Shown piece by piece: positions 24,841 through 32,080 of a stretch of 64,000 nucleotides of DNA. The notes beneath the pieces were generated by a model. It did no database searches. It was not told the origin of the DNA and saw nothing but the letters and a program-made list of their open reading frames with translations. How positions within the stretch are numbered: position 1 is the stretch's first letter; the number at the start of each line of letters is the position of its first letter. This DNA is from Sphingomonas yabuuchiae. GTDB taxonomy: Bacteria; Pseudomonadota; Alphaproteobacteria; Sphingomonadales; Sphingomonadaceae. Where the stretch lies: NCBI RefSeq assembly GCF_014199595.1, contig NZ_JACHNX010000008.1, positions 1 through 64,000 of the forward strand, given 5' to 3'. The position numbers and the translations under genes are program-made.

Positions 24841-27175
24841 ACGCGGCTTGTTGGTCGCGATCGCCCTTGCCTTGCCCGTCGCCGGTCGGGCGCAAACCAC
24901 CCATGTAGCGGCGTCCCGCCGGATCGTGCTCGCCCCCGCAAGGCTGGATTTCGCGCTGCGCGAACTGGCGCGACAGGGCGGCATCACCGTTGTTGCCACC
25001 GATCCCCGCCTGCGTGACGTTCGCACCCGCGCCCTGACCACCGGCGCGCCGCCCGCCAGAGCCCTGGCGCATTTGCTGCGCGGGACCGGCTACCGCGCCA
25101 TCGCGATCGACTCCGTCAGCTTCCGTATCGTCGGATCGCCGCGTCGCCCATCCATCAGCCGCCCTCCGCCCGCCATCCCGCCGCCCGCTGGCCGAACGGG
25201 CGATATCATCGTGACCGCCAGCAAACAGGGCACCGAACTGGCCCGTTATCCGGGGAGCGTATCGGTGATCGGGCGCGGCGTCGCGCTGCCCAACGGATCG
25301 ATCGACCTTAGCAGTGTCGCGGGGCAGACGCCGATCCTGCAGACCACCGCGCTGGGACCGGGGCGCAACAAGCTGTTCATCCGCGGCATCGCCGACAGCA
25401 GCTTCAACGGCGCGACCGAGTCCACCGCCAGCCTCTATCTCGACGAGGTGCAGATCGCCTTTGCCGGGCCCGATCCGGGGTTGAAACTCTACGACATCGG
25501 CGAGGTCGAGATTGCCGAAGGACCGCAAGGGGCGCTGCACGGCTCGGGCGCGATCGGCGGGATCATCCGCCTGACCTCAAACCCCGTGTCGCTAACCCGC
25601 GATGGTGGGCGGATCGAATGGGGCGGCGCACTGACCGGGGGCGGGGCGCCGAGCAACGATATGGCGGCGGTCGCCAACAAGGTGCTGCTGCCCGATACAC
25701 TGGGCATCCGGCTGGTCGGCTATCATGCGGTCGATGGCGGCTATATCGACAATCTGCGGACCAAGGCGCGCAACATCAACCGGGTCGTGACCAGCGGTTT
25801 GCGCGGCACGCTGACCTGGAAGGTCGGAGACGGCTGGCGCGCCGAACTGGGCGGCGGTACCCAGTCCATCGTGTCGCGCGACGCGCAATATGTGTTGAGC
25901 GAGGATGTGCTGGCCAGCCGCTCGGCGATCGCCCAGCCATCCTGGAGCGACATGCGGTTCGGGCGGCTGCTCCTGTCCAAAAGCTGGGCGAGCGGCCTGC
26001 AATTCGTCTCCGCCACCGGCATCGTCGGCGGCTCATCCTTCGAACGGTTCGATGCCAGCCCGGTGGTGCCGCACGAAACCTATCAGCTGAACGGCGACAA
26101 GACGCTGTTCTCGCACGAAAGCCGTGTGTCACGACGCCTGGCCGGTGGTGGATCCTGGGTAGTCGGTGTCAATCTGGTGTCGGATCAGTCGGTGATGGGG
26201 CGCTCGCTGACCATCCGCCAAGGGGTCAGACCGGTGATCGGCGTGACCAACGTCACCCGCAGCGGTGCCGTGTTCGGCGAGGCGACGCATCCCGTCACCG
26301 GCCGCCTGTCGCTGACGCTGGGCGGGCGCGTGACCGCCGCGCGGGTCGATGGCGAACCGTCGATCACGCCGCGATCCAAGAATTTCGTGCGCGGCCGGTC
26401 GACCACGCGCGTCGATCCGACCTTTGGTTTCGCCTGGGCGCTGGGTGGTGACTGGACCGCGTTCGGCCGGTATCAATCGGGCTTTCGCACCGGTGGTCTG
26501 GCGGTCGCGGCGGGCGTCGGGCGGGTCGCGAACTTCGAGTCCGACTCGATCCAGATGGTCGAGGCGGGGCTGCGCCATGTCCGGCGCGGGGCGACGGGGC
26601 TGTCGGCGTCGGTCAGCCTGTCCCATGCCCGTTGGAAGGCGATCCAGGCCGACCTGCTCAACCGCGCCGGGCAGCCGGTGACGAGCAATATCGGCGACGC
26701 GCGCGTCGATGCGCTGGAGGGCTGGGTCGAGTGGGTGCCGCAGCGTGACTGGCACCTGACCGGGGCGGTGTTCGTGACCGACAATGAGGCGACAGGCTCG
26801 ACCGCTTTGCTCAGTCGCGCCAACAATCGCCGCTTGCCGGAGACGCCCAGCGTCTCGGCGCGGCTGGGGCTAGTCCGCGATTTGGCCCTGGGGCGCGACA
26901 CGATCCTGTCGACGCGGGGGGAGGTGGCCTTTGTCGGCCCCTCGGTGCTGGGTGTCGGCGACATGTTCGACGTCCGGCAGGGGGGCTATGGCGTCGCCAA
27001 TCTGGGTCTGACAGCCCGGCGGGGCGGCTATGCGCTGGCGCTGACGTTCGACAATCTGCTCGACGAGCGAGGCAATCGCTTTGCCTATGGCAATCCGTTT
27101 CTGCTCGGGCGGCGCAATGTCTCGACACCGTTGCGGCCGCGCACCGTGGGGGTCAGGCTGAGCGCGGATTTCTAA
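24800..27175 (+). CDS. TonB-dependent transducing receptor with STN domain (FecA-like)
   Basis: This is a 791-residue receptor. After a signal peptide (LLVAIALALPVAGRAQ) residues about 41-111 form an STN domain (RIVLAPARLDFALRELARQG, ITVVATDPRL), then a proline-rich linker, a TonB-box region DIIVTASKQG near 135, a plug with LFIRGIADSSFNGATES and a barrel ending VGVRLSADF. The STN domain plus the preceding sigma and fecR genes make this a surface-signalling receptor, so its ligand induces its own uptake system. The ligand could be a siderophore or a glycan; nothing in the sequence decides. Translation starts at a GTG within fecR. Its 3' end overlaps the convergent GT2 gene by 23 bp. Confidence 0.88.
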   Translation: MGTGFCGRRTGFIERGLLVAIALALPVAGRAQTTHVAASRRIVLAPARLDFALRELARQGGITVVATDPRLRDVRTRALTTGAPPARALAHLLRGTGYRAIAIDSVSFRIVGSPRRPSISRPPPAIPPPAGRTGDIIVTASKQGTELARYPGSVSVIGRGVALPNGSIDLSSVAGQTPILQTTALGPGRNKLFIRGIADSSFNGATESTASLYLDEVQIAFAGPDPGLKLYDIGEVEIAEGPQGALHGSGAIGGIIRLTSNPVSLTRDGGRIEWGGALTGGGAPSNDMAAVANKVLLPDTLGIRLVGYHAVDGGYIDNLRTKARNINRVVTSGLRGTLTWKVGDGWRAELGGGTQSIVSRDAQYVLSEDVLASRSAIAQPSWSDMRFGRLLLSKSWASGLQFVSATGIVGGSSFERFDASPVVPHETYQLNGDKTLFSHESRVSRRLAGGGSWVVGVNLVSDQSVMGRSLTIRQGVRPVIGVTNVTRSGAVFGEATHPVTGRLSLTLGGRVTAARVDGEPSITPRSKNFVRGRSTTRVDPTFGFAWALGGDWTAFGRYQSGFRTGGLAVAAGVGRVANFESDSIQMVEAGLRHVRRGATGLSASVSLSHARWKAIQADLLNRAGQPVTSNIGDARVDALEGWVEWVPQRDWHLTGAVFVTDNEATGSTALLSRANNRRLPETPSVSARLGLVRDLALGRDTILSTRGEVAFVGPSVLGVGDMFDVRQGGYGVANLGLTARRGGYALALTFDNLLDERGNRFAYGNPFLLGRRNVSTPLRPRTVGVRLSADF

Positions 27176-28049
27176 CCGCGACACGGGCATAGGCGGCCAG
27201 GCCCGCCAGCACATGGCGCAGGCGAAAGGCGTGGAAATGCCGGATCGTGGGCACCGGCCCGGCAAAGCGATCGCGCAGGTTGTGGACGTCCTGCACCATC
27301 CAGCGGCGAACCCGGCGGTCGGTCAGAACATGCTTGGCGTAGAGCGCTCCGTCGCCAAAGCCGTATCCCGCCAGCAGCGCGACGGCTTCGTCCTCGCGGC
27401 GGCGGCCGTGATAATGGTCGACGACGAAGTCGGGGTCGTAGCGGATCGCTATGCCCAGCGCCTGGGCTCGCAGCAGGAAATCGGTATCCTCGGCGGCACG
27501 GAACGGCGCGCCCGCTCCGAAGCGTTCGTCGAACGGCCCGACCAGGCGGCCGACATCGGCGGTGAAGGCCAGATTGGCGCCCATGACGAACCCGCCGGGA
27601 AAGCTGTCCGGCTCGGCGATCATCGGATGATCCTCCAGCTTGACGGTCAGCATCAGGTCAGCGGGATCGCCACGCAGGATACGCCCGCCGATGATGACGG
27701 GGGCGGGCTGCCCGGCAAAGGCCCGGGCCATATGTGCGAAGTAATCGCGATGCAGTACGCAGTCATCGTCGGTCATCGCGACGATCCGCCCCCGTGCCGC
27801 CCGAAGTGCCCGGTTGCGGGCGCGGGCCAGGCCCGGCACCGGCTCCGATAACAGCCGCACCGTAAAGGGCCGGTCGATCGCCCAGTGCCGGATCACCGCC
27901 GCCGTGGCATCGGTCGAGCCATTGTCGACCAGGATCAGTTCGATCGCGCCGCTGCCCGGATGCCGGGCGGCGGCATCGATCGAGGCCAGCGTGGCAGCCA
28001 GGCTGCGGCTGCGATTGCGGGTGCAGATCAGCAGGCTGATATCGATCAT
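27153..28049 (-). CDS. Family 2 glycosyltransferase, last gene of the six-gene operon
   Basis: This 298-residue soluble GT-A enzyme has DISLLICTRNRSRSLAATL at the N-terminus, ELILVDNGSTDAT for nucleotide binding, and MTDDDCVLHRDYF containing the DxD. The acceptor-side segment GAGAPFRAAEDTDFLLRA includes the ED catalytic-base motif. It is transcribed last in the operon running from 34092, starting with an ATG that overlaps the pyruvyl transferase stop by four bases. The donor and acceptor sugars are unknown. The C-terminal about 60 residues are arginine-rich and helical, which may favour membrane association. Confidence 0.87.
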   Translation of the reverse strand: MIDISLLICTRNRSRSLAATLASIDAAARHPGSGAIELILVDNGSTDATAAVIRHWAIDRPFTVRLLSEPVPGLARARNRALRAARGRIVAMTDDDCVLHRDYFAHMARAFAGQPAPVIIGGRILRGDPADLMLTVKLEDHPMIAEPDSFPGGFVMGANLAFTADVGRLVGPFDERFGAGAPFRAAEDTDFLLRAQALGIAIRYDPDFVVDHYHGRRREDEAVALLAGYGFGDGALYAKHVLTDRRVRRWMVQDVHNLRDRFAGPVPTIRHFHAFRLRHVLAGLAAYARVAVRNPRSA

Positions 28050-28957
28050 CCCGCGATCAACTCCGCCGCCTCCTGCGCGGACCGCGCCTGCCGGACGAGC
28101 GGACTTTCCGCCGTCCAGGCCGCGATATAGGCGCCGACCTTGCCATAGTCATTGTCCAGCACGACGTGACGGATACCGAGCAGCAGGGCCAGGATATGGC
28201 CGTGCAGCCGGTCGGTGACGATCCGCTCGCCGCGAGCGAGCAGCGTCAGCCCGCGTTCTACGCGCTCCCGTGCCCGCTCGGTCGGAGCCGACGCCGCGAC
28301 CGGCGGTTCGTCGAGCCAGTCCAGGGCTACCGTATCCGCAAGGGCCAGCAAAGGCGCGTCGTCGCGCGCGGCACGTTCGGCGTCGGAGCGCAGCAGCATC
28401 AGCACTTGGCAATCTGCCAAGGCCGGTCGCTCGACGCTGCCCAGGCCGAAGGCGGAGTCTGGGGCGAGCATACTGGGGCAGGTGAAATGCCGGCGGGCCA
28501 GGTCGAGGCTCGCCGTGTCGCGGACATAGAGGTGGAAATCCGGGTGGCTGTCGACCAGTGCGGCGAAGCGGTTGCGATGGGCTTCGTCGCGGAAGTGGAT
28601 CGACTGGGGCAGCTGGACGATCCGGCGGTCGGAAAAGCGTTCGATCAGATGTTCGCGGAAATGCTGATGATGCGGCCAGATGTCGCCCAGATTGCCGCCG
28701 CCATGGATCAGGATCGGCCCGGTCGGACAGGCGGCGCGGAAGGCCGCTTCGTCGAAATCGTCCCAGCGGCAGATATAGGCCGGATCGCCCGCGCCGACCG
28801 CATGGAGCAACGCGATCTCCCCGAGCCAGATCGCGCTATCGCCTACATTGGGATGGTCGGGAAAATCGACCAGCGCATAGGGCTCCCCCGACGTGACGTG
28901 ACGACGATAGAGGTCGAGCAGCGCCTTTCGCTGGCCTGCGATCACATCCTCGCTCAC
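28046..28957 (-). CDS. Polysaccharide pyruvyl transferase family protein
   Basis: This 303-residue protein has the pyruvyl transferase pattern: DHPNVGDSAIWLGE (residues 34-47), GPILIHGGGNLGDIWPHH (80-97) and the C-terminal IVTDRLHGHILALLLGI (about 253-269). Members such as WcaK and CsaB move pyruvate from phosphoenolpyruvate to sugar hydroxyls as a ketal; some relatives act on other donors. The GTG start overlaps the preceding GT4 stop (GTGA). The reading frame stays open for 200 codons upstream, but that part lies inside the GT4 gene in another frame and is not coding. It suggests an acidic, pyruvylated glycan or glycoside as the operon's product. Confidence 0.85.
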   Translation of the reverse strand: MSEDVIAGQRKALLDLYRRHVTSGEPYALVDFPDHPNVGDSAIWLGEIALLHAVGAGDPAYICRWDDFDEAAFRAACPTGPILIHGGGNLGDIWPHHQHFREHLIERFSDRRIVQLPQSIHFRDEAHRNRFAALVDSHPDFHLYVRDTASLDLARRHFTCPSMLAPDSAFGLGSVERPALADCQVLMLLRSDAERAARDDAPLLALADTVALDWLDEPPVAASAPTERARERVERGLTLLARGERIVTDRLHGHILALLLGIRHVVLDNDYGKVGAYIAAWTAESPLVRQARSAQEAAELIAG

Positions 28958-30030
28958 GCCGCGATGGCGCTCGGTAAGGCGGTACGGACGCTGGCGTAAA
29001 GCGCTTCGCAGCGGTCCAGCCAGAGGTCGCGGGCGAAATGCGTCTCCACCCGGCGGCGGGCGGTGCTGCGCGGAACGGCCATGGCGCGGGTCAGCGCGTC
29101 GGCCAGCGCGGTGACATCCCCCGCAGGGGCGACGCACCCGGCCTCGCCGACGACTTCGCGCGCCGCACCTGCATCGAACGCGGCGACCGGCAGGCCGCAC
29201 GCCATTGCCTCGATGGCCACCAGTCCGAATGGTTCGTCCCAGCAGGGGGTGAACAGGAATACCGAGGCCCGCCCCAGTTCCTGCGCCAGCGCTGCGCCGT
29301 CCAGATGCCCGCCATAACGGATGCCATGGCCCAGCAACGGTTCGACCTCGGCGGCGAAATAGTCCGGGTCCTCGACCGCGCCGAACAGGGTCAGCGCGAC
29401 GCCCGCTTCCCGCGCGGCATGGATGGCGAGGTGCGTGCCCTTGTTGGGGGTGATCCGCCCGCACCACACCGCCTCGCCATTGCCCTGCTCGGCAAAGGGC
29501 CAGGCGTCGGGGTCGATAGCATTGTGCAGCACCGAGGCTTCGGGCGGCGCGCCGTTCGGCCACCAGGCCTGCAACTGGCGGGCGGAGGTGACGGTCAGCC
29601 TATGGGTCGGGCTGGGGCTGATCGTCACGAAATGATGGAGCGCGTCATAGGGCGGCACATGCAACGAGGTGGCGGTCGGCACTTGCGCGGTCCGGCGTTG
29701 CTCCAGCGGGAAACGGTGCAGGCTGTTATTGTGCACCACATCAAACCCACCGCGTGCGATCCGGTCGCAGGCGGCGGCATAGCCCGCATCGACATGCGCG
29801 ATCAGCTCGGGCTTGCCGCGATGCTCGGCCCAGGGGAAGACGGCTTCGTAATGGACCGGCAGGACCGGATCGAGGGTGAAGCGCGGGTCGCTGTCGCCGC
29901 TGGCGAACAGCACCACCTCATGCCCGCGTGCCGCCAGCCCCTCGGCCAGATACCAGCCATGCGCCTCCATGCCGCCCAGGAAAGGCTGGCGGATGGGCTG
30001 GCGGACATGGGCGAGCAGTGCGATCCTCAT
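28954..30030 (-). CDS. Family 4 glycosyltransferase
   Basis: This 358-residue GT-B enzyme has the N-terminal acceptor domain (RQPFLGGMEAHGWYLAEGLAARGHE is split by a short loop from FASGD), the central AVWCGRITPNKGTHLAIHAA, and the donor-site segment PCWDEPFGLVAIEAMACG containing the E-x7-E motif of retaining GT4 enzymes. It is the fourth of six overlapping genes. Its closest general resemblance is to enzymes that transfer glucose or mannose from nucleotide sugars to lipid or oligosaccharide acceptors, but the specificity cannot be read from the sequence. Confidence 0.87.
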   Translation of the reverse strand: MRIALLAHVRQPIRQPFLGGMEAHGWYLAEGLAARGHEVVLFASGDSDPRFTLDPVLPVHYEAVFPWAEHRGKPELIAHVDAGYAAACDRIARGGFDVVHNNSLHRFPLEQRRTAQVPTATSLHVPPYDALHHFVTISPSPTHRLTVTSARQLQAWWPNGAPPEASVLHNAIDPDAWPFAEQGNGEAVWCGRITPNKGTHLAIHAAREAGVALTLFGAVEDPDYFAAEVEPLLGHGIRYGGHLDGAALAQELGRASVFLFTPCWDEPFGLVAIEAMACGLPVAAFDAGAAREVVGEAGCVAPAGDVTALADALTRAMAVPRSTARRRVETHFARDLWLDRCEALYASVRTALPSAIAA

Positions 30031-30941
30031 GCCGCGACGCAGGCGCCGGCGGCGCGCTCCTCCAGCAGGCGGATGACGCTGGCGGTGTTGGCATAGGGCT
30101 GGTGGCTCTGCTGCCCGGTCAGCGCGAGGTCGTCCTTATTGGGGCGGCGCAGGATTTGGATCGGGCGGCCGGGCGTATCGTCGATCAGGCCCATCAGGCG
30201 AAAGGCGTGCAGCCAGTGGCCCATGGTGCGATAGCCCCATTTCGCCTCGAACAATTCGGCATTGCGCACCACGCTGTCGATATGGTGGACCGGCGGCATG
30301 TGGTGCGGGTGGTATTGATGATAGGCGAGCCCGCCCTTGATCCAGGCGATCGGCACGCCCGCCTTGTCCACCACCTTGCCGAAATCGGTGTCCTCGCCGC
30401 CATAGCCCGCATAGCGCTCGTCGAACCCGCCGGTGCCGAGGAAGGTGTCACGACGCATCGCGAAGTTCAGCGACCAGAAGCAGCGATAATCCTCGCACCG
30501 CTCGATCCCCTCCGGCGGCGGTCCGCGCCGGTCGGAGTGGCGCACCGCGACCTCGGCGAAATCCTGATATCGCCATTCGCCCGCCGTCGCGCCGCCGGGC
30601 AGGTACATGACCTCGCCCATCAGCAGCCCGTCTTCCTGATCCAGATAGCGATCATAATCGGCCAGCAATTCGGGGGTCGGGATGCAATCCATGTCGAGGA
30701 AGACCAGCTTGTCGCCGACCGCCGCCTCGGCCGCGGCATTGCGTGCGGTCGCCAGCGGCAGGCGCGGGCCGGACACCATCATCTGGCGGATCGGGAAGGG
30801 GGCTTCCGGCAGGTCATAGGGCGTGTCCTGAATGACCGCGACGATCAGCTCGGCGGGGAGCATCGTCTGGCGGGTCAGGCCGATCACGACGTTGCGCAGA
30901 TGTTCGGGGCGGCCCCCGGCGAGCGTGACGACCGAGATCAT
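30027..30941 (-). CDS. Family 2 glycosyltransferase (galactosyltransferase-like C-terminus)
   Basis: This 304-residue enzyme starts MISVVTLAGGRPEHLRNVV. It has LVFLDMDCIPTPEL as the DxD region and GTGGFDERYAGYGGEDTDFG, the pattern of the Glyco_transf_7C / chondroitin-synthase-like subgroup with its GxxxxxxWGxED-type loop. The ATG overlaps the previous stop (ATGA at 30938-30941). A longer reading up to 31595 is open, but the extra 218 codons lie within the upstream gene in another frame and were rejected. It has several histidines (YHQYHPHHMPPVHH) that might bind a metal. Confidence 0.87.
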   Translation of the reverse strand: MISVVTLAGGRPEHLRNVVIGLTRQTMLPAELIVAVIQDTPYDLPEAPFPIRQMMVSGPRLPLATARNAAAEAAVGDKLVFLDMDCIPTPELLADYDRYLDQEDGLLMGEVMYLPGGATAGEWRYQDFAEVAVRHSDRRGPPPEGIERCEDYRCFWSLNFAMRRDTFLGTGGFDERYAGYGGEDTDFGKVVDKAGVPIAWIKGGLAYHQYHPHHMPPVHHIDSVVRNAELFEAKWGYRTMGHWLHAFRLMGLIDDTPGRPIQILRRPNKDDLALTGQQSHQPYANTASVIRLLEERAAGACVAA

Positions 30942-32080
30942 GAAGAGGCTCCGGTGGATTGGGGAAGGGAATGGGTGAGGTCGATCGGCCAAAGCCGTGC
31001 GGACAGCGTCTCCAGCCAGTCGGCGGCGGTCTGCGCGGGCGCGTCGGCGATCATCGCGCGCTGTATGGCGGGGCGGTGCTGGCTGCGGGTCTCGGCCAGC
31101 GCGGTGGTCCAGGCCTGGGCCGAGGAAGGCAAATGCGGACAGACGCACGCGACCCCGGCGGCGGCCAGCGCCTCCGCCTTGCGATGCTGCTCGTCGAAAT
31201 AGCGCCATTCGGGGATGGCGAGCCAGGGGCGGGCGGCGGCCAGTATCTGCTGGCAGGTGGTGTTGCCGGTCGAGGCGATGACGAGGTCGGCGGCGGCGAC
31301 ATGGTCGGCCGGATTGTCGACCCAGCCGCGATGCTCGATATTGGCGGGCTCGGTCGCATGCCAATCGCGCGCGACCGGGCCGATGGTGATCCAGCGGGCG
31401 CCGGGGCGGCTGCGCGCGCCGACACCGAGCGGGGCCTGGGCGAAACCGCCGCCGCCGCCGCCCGACAGGACCAGGATCATTTCCTCGTCCGCGCCGACGC
31501 CGATCCGCTGGCGTGCCAGCTCGCGCTCCGGGATGCGGGTGTCGACGCCCAGTCCGCCGACGAAGCAGGTCTTGGCGCGCATGGCGGCGTCCCATTCGGG
31601 CTGGGCCAGCGCCTCGTCGAACGCGGCGAGCAATCCGGCGGCACCGTCATAGGCGGCGCGGTGCCCGGCATCGCTACGGTCGCCATGCTGGAGAATCTTT
31701 ACATGCGGGACCGAACAGATGCGCGCCAGTTGCGCGATCTCGGCGGAGACGTCGCAGATCATCAGGGCGGGGTCGGCGTGGTCGAACCAGTTGGCGATCA
31801 CCGCCATGGCATGGCGGATGCCGGGCCAGCCGAGCGGCGCGCAATGCAGCGTCTCGGGCGTCGGCACCATGTCCATCGTTCCCGCCTCCAGCCCGGTCGG
31901 CTCGAAGAGCGAGGGGATGGTGACGATCTCCACCTGCGGCGGCAAGGGTGGGAAAATATCGTCGCGCGCACAGAAGATGGTGACGGGGCGCTCGGGCGGC
32001 AGGGCGTTCAGGATCGCGGCGCAGCGTTCGGCATGGCCGCGCCCCTGATGGTGGACGAAATAGCCGAAGGGGCGCGTCAC
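30938..32080 (-). CDS. MurG/GT28-like glycosyltransferase
   Basis: This 380-residue GT-B protein has an N-terminal GYFVHHQGRGHAERCAAIL, like the G-rich loop of GT28/GT1 enzymes, and a C-terminal donor domain with LVLSGGGGGG, HRGWVDNPADHVAAADLVIAS, and IPEWRYFDEQHRKAEAL in place of the usual P-x-x-x-D-Q motif. These enzymes are inverting and often use UDP-sugars at the membrane face. It is second in the operon, directly after the sucrose-phosphate synthase fusion, and starts at a GTG in a GTGA overlap. The assignment to GT28-like is from fold motifs; the substrate is unknown. Confidence 0.75.
   Translation of the reverse strand: MTRPFGYFVHHQGRGHAERCAAILNALPPERPVTIFCARDDIFPPLPPQVEIVTIPSLFEPTGLEAGTMDMVPTPETLHCAPLGWPGIRHAMAVIANWFDHADPALMICDVSAEIAQLARICSVPHVKILQHGDRSDAGHRAAYDGAAGLLAAFDEALAQPEWDAAMRAKTCFVGGLGVDTRIPERELARQRIGVGADEEMILVLSGGGGGGFAQAPLGVGARSRPGARWITIGPVARDWHATEPANIEHRGWVDNPADHVAAADLVIASTGNTTCQQILAAARPWLAIPEWRYFDEQHRKAEALAAAGVACVCPHLPSSAQAWTTALAETRSQHRPAIQRAMIADAPAQTAADWLETLSARLWPIDLTHSLPQSTGASS

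Noticed and set aside
28046..29563. A 505-codon reading frame that includes the pyruvyl transferase
   Set aside because: The first 200 codons lie within the GT4 gene in another frame and show only low-complexity Arg/Gly-rich sequence; the family motifs start after the GTG at 28957, which overlaps the GT4 stop.
30027..31595. A 522-codon reading frame for the GT2 gene
   Set aside because: Codons before 30941 are an out-of-frame reading of the GT28-like gene; the ATG at 30941 forms the same ATGA junction as the other operon members.
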